Of a DNA stretch of 64,000 nt, positions 34,773 through 43,501 are shown one piece after another (the first letter of the stretch is position 1; each line of letters starts with the position of its first letter). The stretch is from Palsa-360 sp963710315 (GTDB lineage: Bacteria; Acidobacteriota; Terriglobia; Acidiferrales; UBA7541). The DNA lies in NCBI GenBank assembly GCA_963710315.1, contig CAVPZW010000009.1:598998-662997 (forward strand), written 5' to 3'. The notes under the pieces were generated by a model that was not told the DNA's origin, made no database searches, and saw nothing but the letters and a program-made list of their open reading frames with translations. A program made the position numbers and the translations under genes.

Positions 34773-34929
34773 GCCCCCGAGTAAATCCCCCCCGCCATAA
34801 TCGAAAAGCCGGAACAATTCACGTCCGCAGTCTCCGAATTTCTTGGCGAACAGTAAGTGAGGGGCGACAGGAACGGAGATTCTAGTTGGTCGTGTCAGCG
34901 CATCGCGGAACATCTGTCAGCCGAACTTC

Positions 34930-35610
34930 TCAAGTGGATGAAGTTTTGCGGCCTAGGAAAATAGTGTGGCGCGGGCCGCCTTTTTTCAGGCGAGCGCGCA
35001 CGCGCTCCACCTGCACGGCGAAGCGGCCATAGCGCAAGCGCTGCTCAAATTTTCGATCGTCTCGCGCGGACCACACGGCCAGCACCCCTCCCGCTTTGAG
35101 AGCGGCGTGCGCGGCGGCAATTCCGCGATCGCCATAGAGCCAGGCGTTGTCCGAGGCCGTAAATGCGGTGGGACCATTGTCCACGTCGAGCAGCACCGCA
35201 TCGAACTTGCCGTGGCTGGCCTTGAGCGTGGCGGCCACGTCGCCAATCTCGATTCGCACGCGCTTGTCCTTCAACGGATGCGCGGCGAGCGGCCCGAGCG
35301 GGCCGCGATTCCACTCCACCACATCGGCCACCATCTCCGCGACCACAACCGTGGCATCCGCCGGAAGCAAATCGAGCGTGGCGCGCAACGTAAAACCCAT
35401 TCCGAGGCCGCCGATGAGCACGCAGGGCTCCTCCATGGTTCGCGCCTGTGCGCAGGCGAAGGTAGCCAGAGCCTCCTCCGAGCCGTGCATGCGGCTGGAC
35501 ATAAGGCTTCTGCCGCTCGCCAAAATGATGAACTCGGTGTCTCGACGCGTCAGCCTCAAGATGGTTCCGTCGGGGGCGACCGTCTCGCCGAGTATTTCCA
35601 GGGGCTTCAC
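34930..35610 (-). CDS. Spermidine-synthase-like methyltransferase-fold protein
   Basis: 226 residues. The Rossmann-type motif I is PCVLIGGLGMGFTLRATLD and motif II TVVVAEMVADVVEWNRG; then comes IEIGDVAATLKASHGKFDAV, LLDVDNGPTAF and a late AALKAGGVLAVWSARDD. This is the spermine/spermidine synthase superfamily without the classic polyamine-site Asp pair in the usual place. It might transfer an aminopropyl or methyl group, and the substrate is unknown. The C-terminus is basic. Confidence 0.75.
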   Translation of the reverse strand: MKPLEILGETVAPDGTILRLTRRDTEFIILASGRSLMSSRMHGSEEALATFACAQARTMEEPCVLIGGLGMGFTLRATLDLLPADATVVVAEMVADVVEWNRGPLGPLAAHPLKDKRVRIEIGDVAATLKASHGKFDAVLLDVDNGPTAFTASDNAWLYGDRGIAAAHAALKAGGVLAVWSARDDRKFEQRLRYGRFAVQVERVRARLKKGGPRHTIFLGRKTSST

Positions 35611-35996
35611 GAGTTTGATCTCATTGGAAAGGGAAAAATCAATTTAACTCTTTCAACATGAAAATTGGTGTCTTTCGACGGAATTAGATCATGCAGCCAA
35701 TCGGGCGCTTCCGCAAATGGAGGATAAAGCAGAAACGCGAGCGAGGACATCTCTTGGTTGGCGGCCTTTTCGAAGCGTGGCCGATGTTTCCTTAATCAAA
35801 AGAAAACCAGACTCCGACACGACAATTTATCGGAAGTTGGCCCGCCTGTTGCATTTTGAGTTGGTCAGTTGTATGTTGCCGATCTCTTCGGAAATGACAA
35901 TGGAAATCTCAGGTTAGATCGTGCGGTAAGCGAAGGCTCGCGAGCAGGCCGCGGTTTTGCGGGTCTGCAACGAACCTGAAGAATCGAGGACTGAAG
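35611..35996. other. 386-bp divergent gap
   Basis: It separates the leftward spermidine-synthase-like gene from the rightward MBL hydrolase gene and must hold their promoters. I find no RNA gene, hairpin or conserved small frame in it. Confidence 0.4.
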
Positions 35997-36764
35997 ATGA
36001 AATTCACAGCTCTGCTTGCCGCGTGTTTGGCTCTGGCTGTATCCGCGCACGGCCAGGCCATGCAACAGACGCAGACGTTTGAGACCTCGGCTGGCCCGGT
36101 CAAGATTACTCCGATCTACCATGCCACCGCGCTGATTGAGGCTGGTGGCAAGCTGATCTATGTGGACCCTGCCGGGAAATTGAAATTCCCGAATGTCTCT
36201 CCCGGTCCGGTTGACTTCAGCGGCTATCGGCCCGCCGATCTGATTCTCATCACCGACATTCACGGCGATCATATGGACGCGGCCGCCGATGCAGCTCTCA
36301 GCAAAGCCGGCACGCAAATTATCGCTCCGCCCTCGGTCGCCAAAACTATTACCGCGGCCAAGCCGCTTTCAAATGGCGAGTCCACTACGTGGGACAAGTG
36401 GACCATCGAAGCCATACCCATGTACAACATGGTGCGCGGTCCGGAGCCCGGCAAATTTTTTCATGATAAGGGCCGCGGCAACGGCTACGTTCTCACCTAT
36501 GGCGGAAAGCGCTTTTATTTTTCCGGCGACACGGAAGGCATTCCTGAAATGCGCGCGCTGAAGAACATCGACGTCGCCTTCATTTGCATGTTCGAGCGCC
36601 CCACCATGTCGCCTGAGGAAGCCGCCGATGCCGTGCTGGCATTTCATCCCAAGGTGGCCATCCCATATCACTACGGCACTTCCGATCCAGCCATTTTTCA
36701 GAAGAAGCTGGAAGGCAGCGGCATAGAAGTGCGCCTGCTCGATTGGTATCCGAAAGCGCCTTAA
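35997..36764 (+). CDS. Exported MBL-fold hydrolase (UlaG-like)
   Basis: 255 residues with a signal peptide (FTALLAACLALAVSAHGQA). The metallo-beta-lactamase fold shows ITPIYHATALIEAGGKLIYV, the metal loop LILITDIHGDHMDAAAD, YFSGDTEGIPEMRAL and PKVAIPYHYGTSDPAIF. The usual HxHxDH reads D-I-H-G-D-H, so the first His is Asp. It probably acts in the periplasm as a lactonase- or esterase-like enzyme. It precedes the amidohydrolase and cupin genes on the same strand, so a small catabolic operon is possible. Confidence 0.82.
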   Translation: MKFTALLAACLALAVSAHGQAMQQTQTFETSAGPVKITPIYHATALIEAGGKLIYVDPAGKLKFPNVSPGPVDFSGYRPADLILITDIHGDHMDAAADAALSKAGTQIIAPPSVAKTITAAKPLSNGESTTWDKWTIEAIPMYNMVRGPEPGKFFHDKGRGNGYVLTYGGKRFYFSGDTEGIPEMRALKNIDVAFICMFERPTMSPEEAADAVLAFHPKVAIPYHYGTSDPAIFQKKLEGSGIEVRLLDWYPKAP

Positions 36765-36837
36765 AAGCACCTGAGCGAATCTTAATTCGATTTGTTGAAT
36801 TTGGCCCAGCAATTTGCAAATTCCTTAAGGAGCGAAC

Positions 36838-37983
36838 ATGCCGAACCGCAGAGATTTTATTAAGACCGTAGCCGGCGCCACGACCGGAGCGTTGATGATG
36901 AGCGGAGCGCTTGCCGAGGCCGCCGCGCAGGGTGGACGCGGCGGAGCGGGACAGGGTCGCGGAGAAGCGGCGGGCGCTCCCACTGGCCCGATGCCCCGAC
37001 GGATCGTGCAGGTTGGAGGGCGGCGCGTGCGCGTGGTGGATATCCACGCGCACGCTTCCGTCGCCGAAGTGGCGCAGGTGGTTGCGGGCACGGAATTCGC
37101 GCGCAACGCCAACGGCAGGCCCATGGGCGACGAACGCATCTGGGAAATGGATAAGCGCGGCATTGACATTCAGGTGCTGGACATCAATGGCTTCTGGTGG
37201 TACGCAGTGAAAGATCGCGACCTGGCCGACAAAATTGTGCGCACCGCGGATCAGGGCCTCGCGGCGTGGTGCAAGGCGCATCCGGATCGCTTCGTGGCGC
37301 TCAGTTCGCCTTCGATGCAATTTCCCGATCTGGCTGCCGCGCAACTGGAATACGCCGTCAAGCAACTCGGCGCTCGTGGCGCCGCGCTCGGCGGGCACGT
37401 CAACGGCGAGTCTCTGTCCGACCCCAAATACGATGTGTTCTGGGCCAAGGCTCAGGAGTTGAACGTGCCGGTGTTCGAGCATCCCAACGGCGCGGAAAAT
37501 GTTTTGAAGGAAAACGCCTGGCAAGGTGTCCGGGGCGATCTCGGAAATATCATCGGCAATCCGCTGGAGACCACGATTTTCTTCTCGCGCCTGATTTTCG
37601 ACGGCACGCTGGACAAATTCCCCAACCTGAAAATTATCGGCGCGCATGGCGGGGGCTATCTGCCCTCCTACGTGGGCCGCACCGACGTAGCCTGCATCGT
37701 GCGCGGCAACGCCAACTGTGCCAATAAGAGGCAGCCCGCCGATTACTTCAAGGACCAGCTGATGGTCGACGCCATGGTCTTTTCACCCGAGGATGTGCGC
37801 CACCTGGTGGCCAAGTCCGGCCCCACGCAAGTCGTCTACGGAACGGACATTCCCATCTACGCCTGGCCCGACGCAGTGGACAATATCTTGAAAGCGGAAA
37901 TTCCCGACGCGCAAAAAGAAATGATCCTGGGCGGGACGCTCACCAAGATGCTGAAACTCCCGCCGGCGAATTTTCAGGGGTGA
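36838..37983 (+). CDS. Tat-exported amidohydrolase (ACMSD-like)
   Basis: 381 residues. The N-terminus NRRDFIKTVAGATTGALM is a twin-arginine (RRxFxK) export signal. A Gly/Ala-rich spacer is followed by the amidohydrolase-2 metal site VVDIHAHASV (His70, His72), the later HGGGYLPSYVGRTD and YGTDIPIYAWPDAVDN with metal-ligand Asp, as in aminocarboxymuconate-semialdehyde decarboxylase relatives. It likely decarboxylates or hydrolyses an aromatic-derived acid in the periplasm. The 3' end is 56 bp from the cupin gene. Confidence 0.85.
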   Translation: MPNRRDFIKTVAGATTGALMMSGALAEAAAQGGRGGAGQGRGEAAGAPTGPMPRRIVQVGGRRVRVVDIHAHASVAEVAQVVAGTEFARNANGRPMGDERIWEMDKRGIDIQVLDINGFWWYAVKDRDLADKIVRTADQGLAAWCKAHPDRFVALSSPSMQFPDLAAAQLEYAVKQLGARGAALGGHVNGESLSDPKYDVFWAKAQELNVPVFEHPNGAENVLKENAWQGVRGDLGNIIGNPLETTIFFSRLIFDGTLDKFPNLKIIGAHGGGYLPSYVGRTDVACIVRGNANCANKRQPADYFKDQLMVDAMVFSPEDVRHLVAKSGPTQVVYGTDIPIYAWPDAVDNILKAEIPDAQKEMILGGTLTKMLKLPPANFQG

Positions 37984-38038
37984 CAAGCTTAGTTTCATTT
38001 TTATGATTTCGATTTTTGAAGATATTGAGGAGGACACT

Positions 38039-38470
38039 GTGCAGAAACAAATACGTTCCGCGCTGTTCGCGGTGGCGCTTGCCGCCATTGCCGTCATCAT
38101 TATTGTGGCCACCTGGGCGCCCGGCTCGGCCCGCGCACAGCAGCAACCCCAGAGCGTGGACCGCAAGATCTTAATGCGGCAGGACCTGTCCATGCCGGGA
38201 TGGGAGTCGGTGATGATCCAGACCACCGTGCAACCCGGCGGAAGCGAAGGTTGGCACACGCACCCCGGCACGCTGGTGGAATACGTATTGCAGGGCCCCT
38301 GGACAATGCAGCGCCGGGGCAAACCGACGGCCACCTACCAAACCGGCGAAACCTTCTCGGTACTTGAGGGGGAAATCCACCAAGCTGTCAATCCCGGCAA
38401 GACCGTCGTGCGAGGTTTGGCCATACTGATCGTTGACAAGAGCAAGCCGATGACGACTCAAGTGCAGTAG
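38039..38470 (+). CDS. Exported cupin-domain protein
   Basis: 144 residues from the GTG at 38,039, which has AGGAGG eight bases upstream. The ATG at 38,003 lacks such a site. A hydrophobic signal/anchor helix (FAVALAAIAVIIIVATWAP) precedes a single cupin barrel: QPGGSEGWHTHPGTLVEYVL (cupin motif 1 with the two metal His) and GETFSVLEGEIHQAVNPGK (motif 2). It follows the amidohydrolase gene closely and may act on or sense the same type of small molecule. Confidence 0.8.
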   Translation: MQKQIRSALFAVALAAIAVIIIVATWAPGSARAQQQPQSVDRKILMRQDLSMPGWESVMIQTTVQPGGSEGWHTHPGTLVEYVLQGPWTMQRRGKPTATYQTGETFSVLEGEIHQAVNPGKTVVRGLAILIVDKSKPMTTQVQ

Positions 38471-38914
38471 CGCCCGGCCTAAGAGTCCCGTAGTGACGGG
38501 ATTTTCGGTAATTGCCGCTCTTGCCATCGCCATAGCCCCGAGAGCCACTTTCCGATAAGGGAGGCGGTCTCAATGGGTCGATGCAACACTTGCTCAAAGT
38601 CTCCTTGAACGAGTCTAAGAGGCTTATTTCTTGCCCCGGTGTCAATTCAAACAAAATAAAAGCCCCGTATAGATTTTGATTGAGTACGGTCGCACCGATC
38701 AATTTTCGCTGGGAAACGCTGTCAGATCAACTGGTTATAGGGTGTTGCATTGGCCGGTTGAGATGGCAGATTGCATTGGACTCGGCGCGAGTTGTGAATT
38801 TATGTAGGGTCTGAGGATTACTTCCGGTTTGCCGACCAACCGTACTCTATCCGCCCAAACCACCCCCCAATGCTGATTTTTATTGGAGATTTGCAGGTTT
38901 CAGAGCGATTGCAG
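38471..38914. other. 444-bp gap without recognised gene
   Basis: The stretch lies between the cupin stop and a gene remnant. It holds AT-rich runs but no frame, hairpin or RNA that I can support. Confidence 0.4.
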
Positions 38915-39110
38915 TTACTTGCCGACTGGAGCCTTGCGTCGCACGTCGTCAAAGAAGTTTTCGAGAAAGATCACGTGGTTCTGCGACTTCTGCGCTTCCG
39001 CTGTTTCGGCTGGCATTAACGCAACGATGCGCTTGCCGTCTGGAGCGAGATCGACGTTCTTCACGCTGTTGACGACGCCCGCGAGTTGCTTCTCGGACGT
39101 TTTAGATTGC
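38915..39110 (-). pseudogene. Remnant of a TolB/PD40-type protein (C-terminus only)
   Basis: About 60 codons ending at 38,915 read NSVKNVDLAPDGKRIVALMP, AETAEAQKSQNHVIFLENFF and DDVRRKAPVGK. This is the last stretch of many acidobacterial TolB-like or kinase-linked beta-propeller proteins. No N-terminal repeat or start is present, and the reading frame runs into the end of the B12 gene. It looks like debris of a paralogue. Confidence 0.65.
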
Positions 39111-39870
39111 GTTGATGTCAGCAACGCAATCAGCGTCCGGGATACCCGAAACCAGGCCCAGCTTCACGGCATTTCCCCCGACAATGATTTGTGGGCGGAT
39201 TGGACCAGGCAAGGCCGCGATACCTTCAGCAATGGTGACGACGGCCGGACGTTGCTCGGCAAGAGCTATAGAGACCAGAAGCTTCTCGGGCCGGGTCTCA
39301 GTGACCAGCGCGATCAAATCCTCGTTACTGGAACATGGATGAATTAGCCGGACACGAATGCCTTTGTTCTTCGAGCCATAATTTGACAAAACGAATCCCC
39401 AACGTATGTCGGTTGCCAGGAGCGTTTACGATCATAATCTCAGCCCGATCCGTGTTCATAACGCCAGCAGAGACGGGGACTTTGACCTTGGCATCAACAA
39501 GTTCGCACAAGTGCTCGCAGAACGTGCTGAAACGATGCTCTTCCGCCACGGTGATCGCGCCCCGCTTCCAGTCTTCGCCGATCTCGTAAAGCATCGGCGC
39601 GACGAGTCCAACTAGGATATCGACCGGTCGGACTTTGGCTTTGGCGTTGTCTTCGATGATTTGCTCGGCTGCCTTCAAATCAGCGTGTAGTCCAGCCTCT
39701 CTAAGCTGAGATTGGATGTTCTGCAAGGTCTTCATGTACGAATAATCGCGTTCAGGGAAAAAGAGCGCCTTGGGCTCGCAAGCCCCGCATATTCCATGCG
39801 TGATCATGAGATCTTCGAATGGAGGACGCTCTCCTTGAAACTGCTGGCAATAGGAACACCAACTCAGCAT
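39102..39870 (-). CDS. Cobalamin-binding protein with CarH-like motif and N-terminal zinc-ribbon (frame change)
   Basis: The N-terminus has MLSWCSYCQQ and HGICGACEP (Cys 5, 8, 28, 31), a zinc-ribbon-like knuckle also found after sensor domains. The helical B12-capping domain holds GEDWKRGAITVAEEHRFS: Trp101 then Glu111-His112, the W-x9-EH spacing of CarH-type light sensors. The Rossmann part has NAPGNRHTLGIRF (His155, the lower cobalt ligand) and PQIIVGGNAVKLG. A +1 change near 39,366-39,374 splits it; repaired length about 255. No DNA-binding domain is present. It starts at the last base of the heme-oxygenase gene's neighbour overlap (39,870), so they form an operon. Confidence 0.8.
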
Positions 39871-41117
39871 TATGATCCGGCTCCTTGATCAAGCCTTGCC
39901 ACAAGCTCGTTCACAAGTTCGATCCAGTCCTTTGAAAAGCGTCCGACATCGACAAACCAGCTACGCGTGGATTCCAGTGCGCCGAGAATTCCGGAACGCT
40001 CATCCACCCAAGCCGATGCGATCAACTCGGCAGCCGAATCGACCGTAAGTCCGGCGCACTTACGAAATTGCTGATCGAAGTCTTCGACCCAGTGCGCTGC
40101 CATCGCCAGGCGCTCGGCCGCAAGATTTGACAAAAACTTATCGAACCGTCCCCGCATTTCGACTTGCTGGGGGAACTCAGCGGCAAGCGCCTCCTGGATG
40201 GCATGGAGGTGCCCTTCAAGAATTACGGTCGGAATTCCCCGGCACGACAGTACCGTGCGGAGCCATTCGAGGTTCTTTGTCGCCGTTTCGATCGACATTC
40301 GCGTCAGTGCAACCAGCCAACAACTGTCACTGCTGGTAAAACGCTTGCCGCGGTCGCCAAATCTGAGACCGAGGTAGGGATACATTTCCCACGCAGTTCT
40401 ACCGGCGCGCAGTGCCAAGGCAACTTCCAACGGGTTCTGCGGCATGACATGGTCACCGGCCTCGAAGTTGATGGCCGCTACGTGGTGTTTTAGGTTTTGA
40501 TCGGAGTACGGATACAAGGCCCTGCAGATTGTCTCGATCCGTTTGAAACACTGGATCGCAGAGTGCCTGACGACCCTGGCGCTCTCGTCGTCGATGGCAA
40601 GCGAATTCAAGATATCTGCAAACACTTTCCAGTGCGTCTTCGTGCCGCTGCCGTAGCAGCCGAAGTACGACAACTGCCCTTCGCGCACATTCAAGCAACG
40701 GGCATATGCCTTCTTTAGTGCAATTCCGCCGTTTTGTGAGCCTTCTAACACATAAAGTGTGCCGACGAGGCTTAGGGGGTTGTTGGAATTTGCAAGAATC
40801 TCCGCTCCAAGTTCAAGTGCACCTTGAATTGCGGGTGTAATGCTCACAACGCTCTCCGCACCTAACTCTCCGAGGTCGGCTACCAACAGAGGTACTTTGG
40901 ACCAGGTGTGCTGGCCGAGTTTGGCGACTTGAGGGCTCGAAACCTGAAAGAGTTCTCGTTCAAGCACCGCATGAACGATAACAAGGGTGCGCAGAAAGGT
41001 CACGATCGCAAGCTTCGGCAAATTGCCCGCGCGGAGAGCTTGGAAGAATGGCAGCGACTCCAACCGCTCATGAAGGCCGGATGTTTCTGCTTTGAGGAGT
41101 GCAGCTAAATCTGTCAC
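39870..41117 (-). CDS. Heme oxygenase with long C-terminal extension
   Basis: 415 residues, twice a typical bacterial heme oxygenase. The first ~200 residues show the fold: LLKAETSGLHERLESLPFFQ with the proximal haem ligand His16, then LVGTLYVLEGSQNGG and YFGCYGSGTKTHWKVFADIL, in the biliverdin-producing type. The remaining ~215 residues (NPLEVALALRAGRTAWEMYP, LVALTRMSIETATKNLEWL, DKFLSNLAAERLAMAAHW) are helical and unassigned. The enzyme opens haem to biliverdin, iron and CO. Its neighbour is a B12 sensor-like protein, so light or redox sensing is a possible context. Confidence 0.82.
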   Translation of the reverse strand: MTDLAALLKAETSGLHERLESLPFFQALRAGNLPKLAIVTFLRTLVIVHAVLERELFQVSSPQVAKLGQHTWSKVPLLVADLGELGAESVVSITPAIQGALELGAEILANSNNPLSLVGTLYVLEGSQNGGIALKKAYARCLNVREGQLSYFGCYGSGTKTHWKVFADILNSLAIDDESARVVRHSAIQCFKRIETICRALYPYSDQNLKHHVAAINFEAGDHVMPQNPLEVALALRAGRTAWEMYPYLGLRFGDRGKRFTSSDSCWLVALTRMSIETATKNLEWLRTVLSCRGIPTVILEGHLHAIQEALAAEFPQQVEMRGRFDKFLSNLAAERLAMAAHWVEDFDQQFRKCAGLTVDSAAELIASAWVDERSGILGALESTRSWFVDVGRFSKDWIELVNELVARLDQGAGS

Positions 41118-41467
41118 TCAACCCTCCGCGACCCATACGTCTTAAGCATGCTATCTTCGCAGCTCACTAACGAATATAGCGAAACTTGCTCTTTCTTGGT
41201 CTCATTGTTTCTCCTTAACGTTCAGCTTAGATACTTCCCGGTGCCCGCGAATAGTAGCATGGCATCGGGTTGGCCGAATTTACTCGATCATGGACCGGAA
41301 AGGTAATGGAATACGGGCAAACCGTAAGTAATCCTCTACGTGGACCGGAATGGCCTGAGAAACGTGATTCTCGGAAGATGAGAAGGCCTCAAGAGCGATG
41401 TGACTTGGGTCACTCGGCGCTATGTCAATTGACACAGCTAATTTGAATTGCGAAGCGCATAGTTATT
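41118..41467. other. 350-bp divergent gap
   Basis: It holds the promoter of the leftward heme-oxygenase operon and of the rightward hypothetical gene. TGGACCGGAA occurs twice as a direct repeat (about 41,290 and 41,341), 51 bp apart, a possible regulator site. Nothing else stands out. Confidence 0.4.
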
Positions 41468-42019
41468 GTGGCCCAATCGTTCCTTTATGGCTGGCGGTTG
41501 CTGTCAGTGGGAGGAAAGTTGGCTTGGATTCGCTCCTTCATCGTTGTGTCGCAGCTTGCCTTTGCCCTAACACCCATGGGTGCGCGGTTTGTTAGCCCAC
41601 AATTGGCCGGGAATTTTCAAGATCAGCACCACATTCAACAGAAGCCTCATTCCAATCACAATCCGCAGCACGGCGGCGTGTTCTTCATGGCACTGGACAA
41701 CCAGCATCACCTGGAGGGCGTGCTCCTGGAATCGGGAATTTTCAAAGTCTATCTGTACGATGCGTTTACAAAACCGCTGTCCGCCATGGAAGTGCAGCAG
41801 GCCAGCGGAAGCCTGCAGCTAGGGGATTCGGAAAACGCCCCCAAAATACCTCTCGTCGTCGGAAAAGACGGACGGACCTTGGACGCAGCGCTCAAGGACC
41901 TAAAACTTCCCGTAACCATAACTCTCTCGCTGCAATTCCAGAAGTCCGGTCCACAGGTAAAGCCGGAAGTCTTTACTTTCCCGTTCAGCCACTACATTGC
42001 GCCGGACACTCACCCTTAA
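41468..42019 (+). CDS. Exported hypothetical protein
   Basis: 183 residues from a GTG at 41,468. A hydrophobic N-terminus (SFIVVSQLAFALTPMGARF) acts as signal. A His-rich stretch (QDQHHIQQKPHSNHNPQHGG) precedes GVFFMALDNQHHLEGVLLES and GIFKVYLYDAFTKPLSAM. The HGGVFFM...HHLEG pattern is shared by several acidobacterial exported proteins and suggests metal (perhaps copper) handling, without proof. Its 3' end converges on the aminotransferase gene, with a palindromic repeat between. Confidence 0.6.
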   Translation: MAQSFLYGWRLLSVGGKLAWIRSFIVVSQLAFALTPMGARFVSPQLAGNFQDQHHIQQKPHSNHNPQHGGVFFMALDNQHHLEGVLLESGIFKVYLYDAFTKPLSAMEVQQASGSLQLGDSENAPKIPLVVGKDGRTLDAALKDLKLPVTITLSLQFQKSGPQVKPEVFTFPFSHYIAPDTHP

Positions 42020-42142
42020 TTGATCCGCGGCCCGTGGAAAAACATGCCGCTCTTTTCCAAATCGTCAAAAATGGGATTATTGGCAAATTGGAAATTGCAC
42101 TAAACAGGTTGCGGAAGAAGTCGATTTACAGCAGGTTTTAAT

Positions 42143-42178
42143 AGCACAGCCAAGAGTGGCTGTGCTACTTTTTCCGCA
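42143..42178. repeat. Palindromic repeat (GCACAGCC family), convergent gap
   Basis: AGCACAGCC-N6-GGCTGTGCT followed by ACTTTTTCCGC. The same 35-bp unit lies inverted at about 912-946. As at 924-1016, it sits between convergent genes. Confidence 0.75.
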
Positions 42179-42274
42179 ATCTGTAAAATCAACAAGTCCG
42201 CTTTCGATGAGCGAACTGCGAGAGATTTATGCGATGTACAGGACAAATTGGACCGCTACTGTAAACTACGAGCG

Positions 42275-43501
42275 CTATCCGGCGCGAAGCTTGGACAGTT
42301 TTTCCGCGCAGGCGGCCAGCGTGGATTCTTTTTTGCAGAAGGTGAAGCGCACCTGGCGCGCGCCCATTTTCGGGTCGTCGTAAAAGCTGGAGCCGGGCAC
42401 CACGGCGATTCCTATTTTTTCGACCAGGAACCGCGAGAAGGCCAGATCGTCGGGAAAACCGAAGCCTGAAATATCGGTCATGATGTAGTACGCGCCGGCG
42501 GGCTTGAAGCAGCGGAAGCCCGCGTCGGTCAAAATGCCCAGCATGCGGTCGCGCTTCTCGACATACATCTTGGCGAGCTTTTCGTAGTAGCTTGCCGGCA
42601 ATTCCAGGGCGACTGCGCCGGCCTGTTGCAGCGGGGCCGCGGCGCCCACCGTAAGAAAATCGTGCACCTTGCGAATCGGCACGGAAGCGTCCGGCGGGGC
42701 GATGGCCCAGCCTACGCGCCATCCCGTGACGCTGTAGGTCTTGGACATGCCGTTGATGGTGATGGTGCGATCGCGCATGCCGTCCAGCGAGGCCATGGAG
42801 ATATGTTTCGTGCCGTCGTAAATAATGTGCTCGTAGATTTCATCGGTGACGGCGTAGGCGTTCCATTGCACGCAGAGGTCGCGAATAAATTCCAGCTCCT
42901 CGCGCGTGAACACTTTTCCCGTGGGATTGTTGGGCGTATTGAGAATGATGGCTTTTGTCTTGGGGCCAAAGGCTCGCTTCAGTTCGTCGCGATCGAAATT
43001 CCAGTCCGGCGGCTGCAACTGCACGAAGCGCGGGGTGGCTCCCGAAAGAATGGCGTCTGGGCCGTAATTTTCGTAGTGCGGCTCGAAGATCACCACTTCG
43101 TCGCCGGGATTGATGATGCCCATCATGGTGGCCATCATGGCTTCGGTGGAGCCGCAGGTGACGGTGATTTCGCGTTCGGGATCGACGCGCACGCCCTGTG
43201 TGCGCTCGAATTTGCGGGCGATGGCGTCGCGCAATTCCTTGGCGCCCCAGGTGATTGCATATTGATTAATGTCGTCGGAAATAGCCTGGCGGGCCGCTTC
43301 CTTCACTTCGGGTGAAGCGGGAAAATCCGGAAATCCCTGCGCCATGTTGACGGCGTCGTGCTGCATGGCCAGGCGTGTCATTTCGCGAATCACCGATTCG
43401 GTGAAGCGCTCGGCCTTGGCGGACAGCGTTCGCCGAGCGGCAGCCGCAACCGGGTTTCCCCCGGGCGTTAACGCGTCCCCAGCACTCGAAGGCGCGCTCA
43501 T
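42275..43501 (-). CDS. Class I/II aminotransferase (PLP)
   Basis: 408 residues, fold-type I PLP enzyme. Motifs: NMAQGFPDFPASPEVK, CGSTEAMMATMMG, EPHYENYGPDAILSGA, ILNTPNNPTGKVF with the substrate-binding Asn, DEIYEHIIYDG, and GMSKTYSVTGWRVGW holding the Schiff-base Lys. It is closest to kynurenine/aromatic or aspartate-type aminotransferases, with unclear substrate. The N-terminus carries about 25 extra residues. Its ATG overlaps the transglycosylase stop (ATGA), so the two are translated together. Confidence 0.9.
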   Translation of the reverse strand: MSAPSSAGDALTPGGNPVAAAARRTLSAKAERFTESVIREMTRLAMQHDAVNMAQGFPDFPASPEVKEAARQAISDDINQYAITWGAKELRDAIARKFERTQGVRVDPEREITVTCGSTEAMMATMMGIINPGDEVVIFEPHYENYGPDAILSGATPRFVQLQPPDWNFDRDELKRAFGPKTKAIILNTPNNPTGKVFTREELEFIRDLCVQWNAYAVTDEIYEHIIYDGTKHISMASLDGMRDRTITINGMSKTYSVTGWRVGWAIAPPDASVPIRKVHDFLTVGAAAPLQQAGAVALELPASYYEKLAKMYVEKRDRMLGILTDAGFRCFKPAGAYYIMTDISGFGFPDDLAFSRFLVEKIGIAVVPGSSFYDDPKMGARQVRFTFCKKESTLAACAEKLSKLRAG

